Shown: positions 46,620 to 64,000, counted from the stretch's first letter. The stretch is DNA of 64,000 nucleotides from Euglena gracilis (GCA_039621445.1 CP154954.1:25618954-25682953); one strand, 5' to 3'. The notes: generated by a model from the letters alone, not told the origin. Made by a program: numbers and translations.

Positions 46620-47437
46620 CTTGAACTTTGCTCCAAAGAGCCAACAACCCAGAAGAGGTTAAACTTCGCTCAACGTCATGGTGCCAATGCTTAATGCATT
46701 ACGGTATGAGGGCAACTCTTTCGACACAGATAATTTGCTGGAGATTGCTTAAAATTCTTCTGAAACATTTGGCAAAACATTCTCAAAAACTTGGACTCTA
46801 CCAGACAATGTTTCAAGTGCCGTAGAAATTGCAAGTCACATGTATTGTGTGGAATTTGTTGTGAGGTAGCACCTGGTTTGTTCCAGGTACGACAGACTGT
46901 CACGAATTTTGCCGTTTTGTTACTCACTGCTGCAGGAAAATTGCTCAACAACAAAATTTTGATGCAACGCATGTGCTATTTACCGGTTCCTCTGTCCTCA
47001 TGAGGCTACTGCAGAATTTTTGCATTTGCTATAAAAAAAATAATCCCAGAGTCTTTTTATATTTGGGTAAGTATGTGGTTCAAGGGCTTATTAAAGAGGC
47101 TGCCCCCTCCCATCACATTTGTGTCTTTCTTGGTGCTATTTGTGCTAATTACTGTCCCTGGCAAGATCCTGGCGATGAATGGATTTCGGAGAAAAGACAC
47201 TGTGTGCGTCCATTGGCAAACCAGTCAAATACCCCTGGTCCAATGAACCACAAAATTGCCTCTACCAGCACACACAGATGTATGCCACATATGTCTCATG
47301 CGTTAAATCCTGTCGAAGGTAGTCCACCAGAATTTCCCCAGCCAAATTGGACTAGCTGCAGTCCAGCCACCTTCCCCAGGAGGGTTATGCGAACCCTTAA
47401 GCAAGCCTGCCCAAGACAGAAAAAAAAACCACTTTGA
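46620..47437 (+). other. AT-rich stretch with Cys-containing frames, unassigned
   Basis: Two consecutive frames (46628-46825 and 46791-47003) end and begin with overlapping text. The second contains CFKCRRNCKSHVLCGICC, a Cys cluster. A third frame (46973-47437) follows. It may be a decayed gene or element; not recognised. Confidence 0.22.
47335..47417 (+). mobile_element. family F right-end remnant
   Basis: ggactagctgcagtccagcc, homopolymer-poor cccaggagg, then aacccttaagcaagcctg, the F terminus. The left part is absent. Confidence 0.55.
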
Positions 47438-48529
47438 AATGACCAAACGAGGTTGCCAAAAATGGACCAGTCCGACAAGCTGCTTGAGGTTGCCCAGATC
47501 CATGCATCCAGGCCAACTCACAGGCGGAAACTGGAAGCAGGCTGCACTCTTTCCTAACCAGGAGAGGGAACGTGAAAGGAGGTTGTTACCCTGGGTCCCA
47601 AATGTATGTGAATCTTACGTCGGCGCTTTTGGTTTTCATCATATTCATCTGAAAAAAATCGAATTTTTCCCCTGGAAAAGCAGGCATTCCTATGATCACC
47701 ATTTTCCCACCTTTTTCAGCTTCTTTCTGGTGAACTTGCTCCATATGAGAATGAAGACAAATAACAAAAATATTTTGTTGGTGTGTTGGTTGGGGGGGGG
47801 GCTTTGCTCGCATTTTTCGAGCATCCTGCACGCTGCAGATGGGTTAGTTGCAATGAGTAACGCCATGGATAATGATTCCTGCCGGGCCTGGAGGGGGTTG
47901 TGTTAAAAGTGGGTTTAGGAATTAGGTATGGATTCATTGTTTGAAAAAACATGGTCTATCGTATTGTTTCTGTTTCTTTTTCCTTGAAAAATTTTTTTTT
48001 CTGACTCCTTTTCCACCTCTGATTTTTATACCACCTCTAACAATTTTCCATCATTTCCACAATTCCTATTTTTTTTGATTTTCTCCCTGGACACACAAAT
48101 TTGCAAAACCCTTTTCAAAAATCGCACGTGCACGCACATACGCACACACGTGCATACGTGGAAAAACAACAAAAACCATTTTCAACTGTTTCTGACCAAG
48201 AACTGATAACTGCATTGGTGCGGATGTTTAGATCCTCAAGACAGAAAGGGGGGGGAATGGTGGAAAGGCTTCACCGGTCTAGTGGTGTCGTGTCCAGCAA
48301 ACAGGAGGCGGAAAGTGGGCAAAGCGGCGGATTGCGCATGGCCATGGCAGCGGCAGTCGGCCGGGGCTCTTGCTGTCAGCCCCCGTCTTGCAGAGGGGCA
48401 TCAACGGGCTGGCTTCACCGGGCTGCCGGCGGGCCCTGGCACACTTGTGGGCAGGACAAAAATGGTCACTGCAACCATGCCTAAGCAGTACGTAGGCACG
48501 CGCTGGTTGGTAAACGTCCAGAACCCAAA

Positions 48530-48665
48530 AGGCTGCTGCAGTTCCCCGCCCGGCATGGACCACACACGTGGAGCTGCACCGCCGTGCCGGGTCCGGCTGG
48601 GGTAGCGGACTTGCGACTCCGACCGGCCTCCCCAGCCGAGATCGGTGGCAGACCCCTGCAAGCGC
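48530..48665 (-). CDS. exon candidate, unknown product
   Basis: After the acceptor-like ggcgcttgcag the minus strand reads [20 protein letters not shown], then [20 protein letters not shown], in phase 0 with G/C-ending codons. The frame then continues [20 protein letters not shown] and a hydrophobic run to a stop at 48401. Function unknown. Confidence 0.33.
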
Positions 48666-48784
48666 CTGCCATTGGACGGAGTGCTGGAATCTGCGCTGTT
48701 GTTTGTGGATCACACGGCATTGGACAATACACCTGTAACAGCCAACACCTTGGGTGATGAAAGACAGAGACAGAGAGGCAGACA

Positions 48785-49152
48785 CATCCATCCATCAATC
48801 AATCCATCCATCCATCCATCCATCCATCCATCCATCCATCCATCCATCCATCCATCCATCCATCCCTCCATCCATCCATCCATCCATCCACCCACGCCCA
48901 CCCACCATCCATCCACCCACGCCCACCCACCCACCCACCCACCCACCCACCCTCCCTCCCTCCCTCTCCCTCCCTCCCTCCCTCCCTCCCTCCCTCCCTC
49001 CCTCCCTCCCTCCCTCCCTCCCTCCCTCCATCCATCCATCCATCCACCCACGCCTACCCACCATCCATCCACCCACGCCCACCCACCCATCCACCCACCC
49101 ACCCACCCTCCCTCCCTCCCTCCCTCCCTCCATCCATCCATCCATCCATCAT
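48785..49152. repeat. (CCAT)n/(CCCA)n/(CCCT)n compound microsatellite
   Basis: ccat tetranucleotides for about 100 bp, then ccca-rich, a long ccct array (48950-49030), and the same order again, so the compound block is partly duplicated. Confidence 0.97.
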
Positions 49153-49510
49153 ACACAAACCTTCTGCAATCCCCGGTTTATCAGCAAACACCCAAAATAA
49201 GAGGCTGCAGGTTGATATTTGGGGGGGGGGGGGTATTATTCTGCCATTTTTTGTCAAAATCAAATATTGTCCAAAACAAATGACACTCTTTATTCAGTTC
49301 TTTGGGTTTATTATATGCTGGATGTTCCTGGTGTGCGCAAACCCAGCCTCATTGATCATGTGCGTTTGAACTCATCTGATTTTCTCTTGTCTTCGTTCCT
49401 TCGTCTTTGTTGTGGACTGTGGGAGTGTTCATAATTTGGGCAGCTGGAATCAGCCCTTTGGGGTTTATTTTATCTGGGGTTAAGCATTGGAGGAGGTTGC
49501 GTGATCCCTT

Positions 49511-49562
49511 CACACACACCACACACCACACACCACACACCACACACCACACACCACACACA
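49511..49562. repeat. cacaccaca minisatellite
   Basis: Tandem cacacacacc-type 9-bp units. Confidence 0.8.
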
Positions 49563-50589
49563 ACCACCTCACGTCCGATTTGACAGCATTCTCAGCATTG
49601 CTGTGTGTACACCATTGGTGACCATGAGCCCAACCACCCAACAAATCAATGTGACACCCGGCATTGCCGCAGAGGACTGGTGGCCTTCGCCTGCGAGGGA
49701 GCCTTGGGACCCGCTGCGTACCAGCGGGCCGAAGTTGTGCACTGAGCTGGGAGCAGGCTTGGGGGCAACTCTCTGGGGCTGAGGGGCAAATCGTGGGACG
49801 TTGGAGGATGTTTGGGGAAATCCTCCGCTTTCCCCCCTCCTTCTCGCCCCGGTAAGGCCTTACGGAAATGATCCTTTCTGTTCGAATTGTGCATACTGGA
49901 CCACCTGTACACATTGGCGATGGATGATCAACATAAAAAAAAACAGTAAACAAAAAGAACATCACAAAAACTATGGTTGGAACCTGTTCCGATTCTTTTC
50001 TCAAAAAAAGCGCACACGTTAACTGCGTTCAACATGGCGGGAAGGCCCTGCCCACCGCAAACTTAGGGTGACTTGTGCTCAAGTCTGGCCCTGGGAGGGA
50101 CTGCGAGCCATACTTGACCGACCGGGGCCACCACTGACCGGACTGCGTTGCCAGGGCGGAGTGAGGGGATGTTGCCTGACCTAGCACTAGCACTTGGCTC
50201 GGCCACCGACAAACTGCGCTGTCTTGCAATAACAAAGCCAGAATAACACCCGCCTCACCCTCAACGTGGCATTGGGAATACACAACGATGATGTGGAAAA
50301 GCAGACACGGCCTTGTCACACATCAAAAATCGCTGCACAGTCACAGGATGTGGTGTAGGAGCTGCCAAAGCAGAAATTGTTGTTGCCGGTCGCAGATTGC
50401 TCATAAAATTTTGACATCGTGTTGGTTTGTGATCATCCTTGATTTCTGTGGCATAAATTGCTGGGGCATCAATCCTGTGCATTCACCAGACTGTGTCTAT
50501 GACTTCTGGGGGATAAAGAATGCAAATAGAGTTGAGTTGGACGAAGCAACTTCGGAAGACAAGGCAAATAATTGGAGGCTTTTGTTCGT

Positions 50590-50710
50590 TCCTCCCTGGG
50601 TGTGCGGATGCGGCCGGAGGCGGGCAATCACATGAGTCTGCGCCGTCCACCGGCACCCCTGTCGGCTGGGGCTGGTCCATCGTGAAATGGAGCGACCCCT
50701 CGCTGCAACG
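50590..50710 (-). CDS. short exon candidate, unknown product
   Basis: After the acceptor-like ccgccgttgcag the minus strand reads EGSLHFTMDQPQPTGVPVDG then ADSCDCPPPAASAHPG with coding-like third positions. Other frames are also open. Function unknown. Confidence 0.28.
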
Positions 50711-51592
50711 GCGGGCGGTAGCTTCAAAAACCTAAGTTCAAAAAAAAGGGAAAAAAGAAAAAGGAAAGAAAAACAACAATGAACTGAAACCTCTGGGATT
50801 CCTTTTACAATTGTGTAAAAGTGAATTAATCACAGGAAAGCAGGGAAGCCATTGGCTCCACAGTTCGCAATGGTGACAGTGTCTGATGGTCTTAAGCAGC
50901 CTGTCCGCCTTGGGCCGGTGTTCAGCAAAGAGACACACCGCCCCTCCCCTGTTTGCCCAAACAGGGTGAGTCGAGGATCGTGCAGGCTGACCCAACTACC
51001 TCCCCCCCCCCGGGGTATTGACCTGGGTCAAATTGGGCCCAACAGAGGAGGAGGTCAACTTCGGGGGGTCACGTTGGGCGCAGGGGGGGGGGGTTCACTT
51101 TCCCCATCACATGCCACGTAACTGGATGAATTCTCGTGACACCCTATCACCATCGGAATGTTTTCCTACAGAAATACCGTCTTCGTCCGACAAAGTAAGG
51201 AAGGTATCCAGCTAACAACAAAAAGTGCACTCAGCCACACCCCTTGCAGCAAATAAACCCGCCCCCCCCCTTATAGAAGCGCGGGGCTGCTGCAAGCGCA
51301 GGGTCCAAATAACAGCGCACCCCCCATTTTGATGGGATTTCAAAAGGAGATGAACAAAAATCGGGCAGGGAGGGTCCAAATAGAAGCGCACCCCCTGCCA
51401 CCAGAGGCGGCAGTCCGCTATAAGTGCACCCGTGCTTCTATTAGGGAGGGGGGGTTTAACGAAGTTGGGGCTCATTGGTATGCCTACATCTCCTTTTTTC
51501 GGCTGATTCATGGCACAAAAGTGCCCGGATTGGACATACTTTTCGGCCACCACCACACAATAGCCTGTAATCGCGCATCGCCAACACAAATT

Positions 51593-51893
51593 TCAATCAA
51601 GAAGAATGACCCCAAAATCAAAACACTTCATCTGCAGTTCCTGGTGGGTTGAGTGAAAGGCAGCTGCCAGATTTAGGCGGGCATCTTTTCTAGCTCCAAG
51701 AGGCAAGTAATGGCGCAGAGTTGCCAGTTGCAGTGAGACCGCAATGCCCTCGATGGGTGTGGGCAAGGGCGCTGGTGGGGCTTGCTGCAGCATCCGCAGC
51801 CGGGCCGTGATGCGGCGCCGCTTGACCCACCAGTAGAAGCGGAGGACAGGATTCGCCCTTCGTTGCATGGCCGGCGTGGACTGCGCCGGCCGA
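51593..51893 (-). CDS. exon candidate: basic tail-like segment, unknown product
   Basis: The acceptor tttccggtcggccggcgcag at about 51894 is followed in phase 0 by STPAMQRRANPVLRFYWWVK, RRRITARLRMLQQAPPAPLP and TPIEGIAVSLQLAT. Codon bias weakens after about 51690, so the exon may end there. The aromatic/basic stretch looks like a juxtamembrane tail. It could belong with the cysteine-rich membrane gene upstream, but no splice chain proves it. Confidence 0.38.
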
Positions 51894-51899
51894 CCGGAA

Positions 51900-52275
51900 A
51901 AGATAGGTAAGAACCGGGGGGGGGGGTGCTTATTTTGCCAAAATATGGTAAGAACCGGGGGGAGGAGGAGGGTGCTTAGACAAGGGGGAAAAATTTGACT
52001 GCAGAAAAAATCCAGCGCTTCGCGCCGAAAAGGAAAATTCCCCTTATTTTGGAGGTCCACTGTTGAACTTACACACATTTGGATGCAGAAATAAACAATA
52101 TCTCACCAAATCAGGTCTCAGAAGTTGCAGATATTTCGAAATTTTTGAGAAATTTCCCTTAAAAATGCACACAAAATAAACCTCCCCGTGACGATGACCT
52201 TCAAAGATGGGTAAGAACCGGGGGGTGCTTAGATAAGGGTGGTGCTTAGACAAGGGGGGGGGGGGTAATTCAGCG
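51900..52275. repeat. 'gtaagaaccgggggg...gtgcttagacaaggg' repeats
   Basis: Three copies of gtaagaaccgggggg followed by ggtgctta(t/g) occur at about 51906, 51947 and 52211, with agacaaggggg ends. gcgcttcgcgccgaaa occurs at about 52014. Confidence 0.55.
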
Positions 52276-53599
52276 AGTAAACCACCATCTCATGACCGCC
52301 CATCACCACCCCCAACGGGGGAGCTCCGGAGGCTTGGTCGGGGCCATATGTGAAGGGAAGGCCAGAGGGCCAACTAGGGGGGGACAACGTTTGTGTTACA
52401 AATTTGCATAGAGCACGCGAGCGAAAATGGCCAAAGGGCCTAAAACGATGGGGGGAAGGTCAAAAGTTTAAGGAGTTTAAGAAGCTCCGAAGGTAAAAAA
52501 AAATTGGGGGGGGGTGGAAAATCTGCATTCAAAGAGGAAATGGGCCAAACGTACCTGGGGGGGATGGTATTCCTGTTTCTCAGTTGCCAAATTCTTCGCA
52601 GAGGTTGGTACAATTGTTCTTTGCAGGAGCTCTTTTCCCCTTTCCCCGCTGTTTCCCACGATGTTTTGAATTCAACTCCAACATGCACGGTCGCAAATAT
52701 TGACGTCTTTCGCTTCCTTTCACAATCTTAAGATCCTAAGGGTTTTTGCCTATTGGCCAGAAAAAACGTTTTTGCTCCGTTTCCTACCCGCCCACCCATT
52801 TGCCCACAAACCAGGATTCTGCAACATCTGACCGGGAGGGGAGGGTGAAACGCACCCCCTCGGTGCTCAGTATATGGGCAAAAGGGGGCGGGTTGCAGCT
52901 GCTCTGTCTGTGGTCGATCTGAATCTGAGAAAGAAAAGATCGAAAATGTTTGGACATGAGCAGGGGGGGCTGGGAGAGGTCGGCGAAGCCTGAGCACAAG
53001 GCAGCGATGGCAACGCAACAGGTCAACGCCAGATGCCAAACAATGAAGGAGGCAGCAGTAATGTGTGTCATTGACCCCCCGGCATTGGGGGAATGGGAGG
53101 TAGATGAAATCTATATTGTATCAAGCAAACCAGAAAATATACATCGCTCTGGCTATTCTCTTCCTTCAGCCAAGACGAACCCTGTGTATTTGTTTGATGC
53201 AAATAAAAAAAAAAGCAAACAGCATCAAAAGCAGAATTCCAAATGTGGACTCCCAACAGTTTCCTTGAAAAGACCACTTGGTCGAAACCCGTTATATCTT
53301 ACCATAATCAGCACTTCAGACGTCAAAATATTGTTTGTGCATGAAAAGAAATGCCATCCAAAAAAAGGATCGTGAATCAGAGAACAAAATACGATGCTTT
53401 ATTCACCTCAATCACCACTGTTTCTACCAATCAACTTCAAGCAGGCGGCGATCGGCAACTTCCCCCGCGTTGCAAATTGGCAAGCATAGGGCCCAGTGAC
53501 AAACTTTGCATGCAGGAGACTTCGCGTTATTTGCCGTGTCCATTTCGACCGCTGTGGGTGCGGTGTTTCCTTTGGCAGGTTACCTGTAACAGCTCCCAC

Positions 53600-55235
53600 C
53601 TTGCCCTCTTTGGAAGCGTGCGAGTTCCCAATGAAGACCCGAAAGGATGGGTCGGTCCCTCTCGCGTGTGCCGCCTGGCCACGGCGATGGCGATGGACAC
53701 GACCCCCACGAGGGTGAAGTAGAACTGGGAGATGCAGTTGTTGAACGAGTTGCCGCAGACCTCCCCCGCGTAGCAGCACCACCGCACGGTCCCCCTGAGG
53801 AGGGAAAGGGGAGCGTGGTGGTGGATGGCGGATTCGGACACAGCTCAAAAGGGGGAAAGGCGTTATATGTCCCGTGGTTTGGCACAAGTGGTGGGGAAGG
53901 GAGGCTGTTGTTGGGGTTATGGCGAAATGGCAATATTTCGTACAATAGATAGCAATGATTAGTTTATGACCCGCGATGCCTTTGTGTGTCCAATGACGGG
54001 GCCATATTGAGGTGACAAATTCCACAGAGGCAATTGTGAATGGAGCGCACCTTTCAAGAAGTCTTCAATGCAGGGTGCCCCCCTAGGACAAGGGGGCCCC
54101 CTGGAACCCCCCAAAAAATTCTTCACCGGCGCTTTGCAACAGAAAAAGTATGTTTTTATCATCTGTTTTGTAAAGTTGGCAAAAAAAACCCTGAAAACGC
54201 AGTTCGGGCTTTTTTTTGAAGCACTCAAAAATTTCCAGCGAGTTGTGCTGGGTTCTTTTCCCGAGGGGAAGGGTCATCCTCCCCCCCCCCCCGTCCCGCT
54301 GGGGAGAAGGGGTCCGAGACCGCCCCACACATTCCCTCTCTTGCCTTCCCACAGCAATGCCATTAAATTGGAAATGGTCAGGAGGCGAATTCCCGTTTCC
54401 TCCTGCCCATTTGAAAAAAATTTTGGGGTTTTGCTGTGCGTGCTCTCCAAACCTCCGCAGAACCCTCCTTCCCATCATCAACGTCCACAAAAGAGGCAGT
54501 TTTTTTGCGACAGCCGCTTCCCGTTCTCGTGTTGGTCCTTGAGACCCCCCTTTCGGGTCGCGTTGCGTTTCAACGTGCAGCAGAAGTAGGCTCCATGAAA
54601 CGTCACCTAAAAATTGCAGGAACCTTTGGCCGATTTCGCCTTCGGCTAAAAATTTAGGCACCTTTCTGCTCGCTTTGACCTCAGAAGTCCTTTATCACAA
54701 ACCAAAGCACCAGAGGAAATGGTCCAAAAATGGACCTTCCCAGAAACTATTCGGCACTTTCGACAAAAGCCCCAGGTTGGGCTTCTTTTGGGGGCTGGCT
54801 ACTAATGGGGGCGGGTGCTTCTGTTAGAGGCAGGGGTTTTCATCAATCTCCAGATAATACTCATATCAGAAGATAGAAATTCACCAAATGTTTCACAATC
54901 CCTCTACAGCAACCCCTCTAGTCAAGGCTAAATCCAGTGTCACTGCTGCCTGCGACCTGTGACAAAAAAAAGCATTTTTTTGTGATTTTATGCCACTGCT
55001 CATCGTCACTCCTTTCCGGATCTGTGCTCCAGTTCTGGATTTCAACAATTCTTCGCAAATTCCCATTTTATCCTTCGACCTCAGACGCCACACGGCTGCC
55101 CGGCGTCACACACCGGCACAAGCAGGCGGCCGAGCCGGAGGGGTTTTCGTCGCAGTACTGGGTCACCCCGTAGCAGTCCTGGGCGGCGGTCTGGGGCAAC
55201 AGGCACGCTGCCAGCAGCCATCGCCGGCGGCGCAT
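53600..55235 (-). CDS. secreted/type I membrane cysteine-rich protein (exons 1-2), unknown function
   Basis: Exon 1 (55114-55235) starts at the ATG at 55235. It reads MRRRRWLLAACLLPQTAAQ (basic n-region, hydrophobic core, likely signal cleavage after AAQ), then DCYGVTQYCDENPSGSAACL-CR. Its donor is TGCCG|GTGTGTGA. Exon 2 (53600-53794) begins after ccctttccctcctcag and completes the split Arg codon in frame, reading GTVRWCCYAGEVCGNSFNNC then ISQFYFTLVGVVSIAIAVAR (a likely TM segment) followed by a basic RRHTREG stop-transfer. A donor AAG|GTGGGA ends it at phase 2. So a small Cys-rich ectodomain (9-10 Cys) precedes one TM helix. Downstream exons are not secured. I recognise no named family. Confidence in the two exons is good, in the function none. 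Confidence 0.68.
54060..54330 (+). other. intron-located repeat-like block
   Basis: gcagggtgcccccc, caagggggccccc, caccggcgctttgcaac and a long C run look like a MITE interior, but no matched termini or TSD were found. Confidence 0.3.
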
Positions 55236-55278
55236 GCTGGACGGGGAGGGAGGGCAGCGCAGGGAGATAAGCAGAGAG

Positions 55279-55432
55279 ATATGGGGTGGCGTCACTTCAC
55301 ATGTGGGATGCCACTTGGCATACCGGGTGTCACTTGACATATGGGGTGTCACCTGACATATGGGGTGTCACCTGACATATCAGGTGTCACCTGACATATG
55401 GGGTGTCACTGGGCATGTGGGATGTCACTTGC
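55279..55432. repeat. 19-bp minisatellite (cacctgacatatggggtgt)
   Basis: About eight tandem units of cac(c/t)tgacatatggggtgt with point variants. It begins 44 bp upstream (5') of the exon 1 start codon of the cysteine-rich gene on the minus strand, so it lies in the promoter/5' region. Confidence 0.92.
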
Positions 55433-55440
55433 AGCTGGTT

Positions 55441-55789
55441 GGGTGGGACAAGAAACGGTCCGATGGGGTGGGGGGGGGGACACCCCCCCACCTAAACAGT
55501 GGCGCGGTCAGGGTGACCGAAAATTTTTGACCCCCCAAATCGACCAAAAGTGCCATTTTGGGCACTTTTTAAGCAAAAATTGGCCAAAAATGCAAAAAAT
55601 TTTCGGCGCAAAGCGCCGGAGGAAAAAAATTGACCCTTTTTGGGGGGGGTCCCGGGTACCCCCCCCCAGGGTCGGTCCGGACCCTCCTTGCAGGTGGGGG
55701 GGTGGTCCGGACCCCCCCCCCTGCGGGCCAGGGGGTGGGGGGGGACACCCCCCCACCTAAACCATGTACCCTCCTTATATCGAACCCTG
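55441..55789 (-). mobile_element. family A copy, one end lost
   Basis: Reverse-oriented A. The right end CTCCTTATATCGAACCCTG is intact at 55771-55789 and the interior is colinear with copies 1-2 (cctaaacagtggcgcggtc, aattttcggcgcaaagcgcc). The left 50 bp or so are missing. It abuts family B at 55790; GCTATAGG there could be its TSD, since B has gtgctataggg at the same place. Confidence 0.78.
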
Positions 55790-56077
55790 GCTATAGGGTG
55801 CCTGCCCCTAACAGGCACACCCCCAGGGGGGGGTAGGGGTCCGGGGGGGACCCAGAAAATTTTCATTGAAAATGGCCTTTTCCGGGCCCCCGGCGCCTTC
55901 GGCGCTGGGGTCGGAGGGGGGTGCCTGCTAGGGGCAGGCACCCCCCAAAACCCTACCCCCCCGGGGGGGGGGGGGGCGGATCGGGTGCTGTGGGGTACCC
56001 ACCCTAGCATGGTGGGTACCCCTAGCACCCACCCCCACCCCCCCCGTGGGGTAGGCACCAGACTAAGCACAAGCCTG
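55790..56077 (-). mobile_element. family B copy, one end lost
   Basis: Colinear with 60440-60712: gtgcctgcccctaacaggca, ttttcattgaaaatggcc, gcgccttcggcgc and the end gactaagcacaagcctg. The left end is replaced by the A element. Confidence 0.78.
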
Positions 56078-56379
56078 GTCGGGGCAGGTGGCTGCCAGAT
56101 GGAGAAGGCTGAACCCGAAACAGAGAAAAGGGGGGAGCCCAAACCCATCTGGGCTGGGATTCTTTTGCCACATTCTTGGGGTGAAAAAAACCCAAAGCCC
56201 TCAAAAAAGCCCCTTTCTGGACCTTTTTCAAAAACTTTCGGAATTTGCGCCGCATTTCTGTGGTCTAGCCAGGATTTGCCAGGCTGCCAAAACTTCATTT
56301 CTGCGCGGGGGGGGGGGGGCACAGTTCTCATGGGAGCTTACTGAAAAAAAGTGTGGCTGTCCAGAAGCCCCGGGGGAGT

Positions 56380-57180
56380 AGGGTCCCCTGCAGCTTCAGA
56401 AATCCGCTGCAATAGACCCACGCTGCTGGGGACCATAAATCTTTGTGACGTGCACAGCGCGGAGACAGTGAACAGGTTGAGTCTTCAGGCGAGGGAAAGG
56501 TTTGGATGGGATTTTGGTTACAATTCAGGATTATTTACCTGAAATAAGCCAAGTTTGGATCGAAACCTATTCCAAAATTCCTAAATTCCAGAAAAGAATT
56601 CCAAAAAAACTACTGCCACAATCCCAACCCAAAACCCAAACCCAACAATGATTCCAAATATAACAAAAACCTTGACAAAAACTGGATCAAAAGATGAGCA
56701 AAAAACTCTCGACAGTCCCTCCAAAAATCCAGACTGGGAGCCTCTGGTTCATGTTGGGGGGGCAACGTAAGGCTGCCATTTGACTTTGGTGCTAGGCATT
56801 TTTGACATTTTGGTGCTAAGCACCGTGGGTGCTGAGCACCAGAGCGTCAAATCAGCGCCGAAACAACAACAAGAACAACCCAAGAACAATTACATTGTTA
56901 AATAAAATAAGCGTAAAATGAGACCCGAGCAATTTTGTGCCAAAAAAAGCTAAATACATGTTAAAGATAGTGTGGTTGTGTGTGTACGTGTTCATGTGTG
57001 CATGTATGTGTGCGTGTGCGTGCGTCCATGATTGCACATACGTATACAGAGGGGGGGTCTCTCATTCACACATACGCATGTATGCATCCGGCACACATTA
57101 ATGCTCACTGAAAAGTTCAGACTGCAATGTGCCATATGGGTGAATTGAAAAGTGGGATGAGCAACATTCAAAAAATACAG
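56380..57180. other. AT-rich intergenic stretch
   Basis: Nothing recognised except irregular tgtgtgtgcgtg near 56975-57025. Confidence 0.4.
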
Positions 57181-57187
57181 CAAAAAA

Positions 57188-57715
57188 ATGTGTGAAATAA
57201 GCGCAACATATCGCTCGGCAACGCTCGGCATATTCCACTCAGCAAGAGGTGGAAACAATGGATATCTGGGAATTGTCGATCGGCACCACACAGGTGGGCA
57301 TTTCAGAATCGGCGGAAAAGCGTGTGAGCAATGGACGAGACCACAGGTAGCTGCGGCCATATCCTTCCCCTCGAGGCGGGCGATGCCTGCAACTGTTGGT
57401 ACAAAAATCAATCCGAACGGCCGGGAAAGCAGCCCGCTCGCAACGTTCCACCCAAACGCCAACCGAGCCGCAGCCCGATCATTGCGGGGACCGGGCGGGT
57501 TAGCCGCACTCCTCGCCGTCCTCAGGCTTGTCGGACCACGCCCCGACCGCGACCGACCGGTTCCCCTTCTCATTCTGCTCAGCTCCCCGCCACTGCCCCC
57601 GACAGAAGGGGTGAGGATTATTGGGGGTGGGTGGAGAAGCCTTGGCACTGACCCCCCCATTTGGACCCCCCCATATCAGCGCCGCAGCACTGATGGCATG
57701 GAAGGAGAAAAGTAA
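57188..57715 (+). other. 175-codon open frame, coding strand undecided
   Basis: A plus-strand frame is open across 57188-57715. On the minus strand over 57350-57500 another frame reads NVASGLLSRPFGLIFVPTVA with a protein-like look and could be a downstream exon of the MBL-like gene. I cannot decide between them. Confidence 0.25.
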
Positions 57716-58075
57716 AAATGGGAGCGATAAAGCAAGTTGTGTACAAAAAAAACACTGAAAAAATTGGCTGGGGGCAAATGCGCACCTGCACAGACAAGGG
57801 CGGCGGCAGAAGGGGGGGGGGCTGGGCCTCGCCAGATGGTTGTTTGTCCCAAGCAAACAATATTTTGGTCGCACAAAGTGTTGAACTAAAAAAAAGGAGG
57901 AATGTCAAAAAAAATTACCAGGGGTCGGAAGTTGTGATATGCATTCCCCCCTGCCCGTCTCGGCTTGCCAGTGTTTCTCCCATGAAGCGATGCCAATGAA
58001 GTCGGCAAAAAACAACAATGGCAATAAACCGCCAAAAAAAAAACAACGGAAAATGCATTCCCGGCTGCCCAAGAC

Positions 58076-63766
<5,691 letters not shown>

Positions 63767-64000
63767 CTTCCGGCCGTTCCGGGCAGGGGCCCCGCCCGGG
63801 AAGAGGGAAGCCGGCCGCGGTGGGGAACGCGTGGCAGGCAGAACGAAAGATGCGGAGACCGGGAGTGGCGTGGGGCCAAACCAAACCCGACGGGGTGGGG
63901 ACATTGCAGTGAATCAACAGCAGCAGGCCATCCACGGCATCGGACCCCAACCGGTCTGTGGCACCGAACGCTGGCCGATGTGAGACCCGCGTGGTGGGAC

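Noticed and set aside
48645-49283. 212-codon frame rich in His-Pro-Ser and its antisense partners
   Set aside because: They are produced by the ccat/ccca/ccct tetranucleotide block.

Overview
This window looks like a stretch of a large, repeat-rich eukaryotic nuclear genome. No compact operons, ribosome-binding sites, rRNA or convincing tRNA genes are visible. Coding sequence occurs as short, GC3-rich exons scattered among long non-coding stretches. Vertebrate/kinetoplastid-type telomeric motifs (TTAGGG) occur internally near 26.8-27.0 kb, and microsatellites and homopolymeric G or C runs are abundant. The best lineage guess is a protist, possibly a euglenid: GT-AG introns sit beside introns that lack GT-AG ends but have complementary termini. 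A dinoflagellate, haptophyte or other alga with introner-like elements cannot be excluded from sequence alone.

The dominant content is a group of short non-autonomous DNA transposons (MITE-like, about 94-475 bp). All begin CAGG and end CCTG or close variants, and are flanked by 8-bp target-site duplications (TSDs), which is the hAT-type signature. I name six families here. A is CAGGGTTCGATAT..., at 6497-6872, 15966-16372, a 94-bp miniature at 37766-37859 and others. B is CAGGCTTGTGCTTA..., at 60409-60712 and 55790-56077. C is CAGGCTGTTTTTTA..., at 10983-11251 and 6422-~6990. D is CAGGGGTTTTTTTA..., at 21667-21918, 29507-29802 and 59790-60068. E is CAGGGGTTTTCTTAAG..., at 1833-2288, 35077-35483 and 40410-40883. 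F is CAGGCTTTTGCTTAAG..., at 36450-36905 plus remnants. Most full copies have perfect or 7/8 TSDs, and several are nested. A frameshifted hAT-type transposase remnant lies at 26.29-26.69 kb.

Genes with real support are all on the minus strand. (1) 34.77-38.27 kb: a uS17-like, probably mitochondrial, ribosomal protein gene with phase-consistent exons. A family F element splits one coding exon, and removing the element plus one TSD restores the frame exactly. (2) 58.08-63.77 kb: a metallo-beta-lactamase-fold-like protein in at least six exons. Two of its introns are GT-AG; three are not, and those three have complementary ends. (3) 53.60-55.24 kb: a small secreted or type I membrane cysteine-rich protein (signal peptide, Cys-rich ectodomain, TM segment). 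(4) 11.65-11.86 kb: the 3' end of an unknown gene with a 53-bp GT-AG intron. Further isolated exon candidates with unknown products are listed at low confidence.

Layout: 0.5-1.6 and 6.2-7.9 kb are two copies of one composite repeat, the second interrupted by C with A nested inside it. 9-22 kb is mostly MITEs, minisatellites and low-complexity DNA with a few exon candidates. 23.5 kb holds a 200-bp (GT)n. 24.6-30.4 kb has exon candidates, the transposase remnant and interstitial telomeric repeats. 32-38.3 kb is gene-bearing. 38.4-50 kb is mostly repeats and microsatellites. 50.5-55.3 kb carries minus-strand exons. 55.3-63.8 kb has a 19-bp minisatellite, A/B/D MITEs and the MBL-like gene, whose introns carry D, B and a 200-bp (CAGA)n. 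Stretches not listed showed nothing I can support beyond homopolymer-rich, AT/GC-mixed non-coding DNA.
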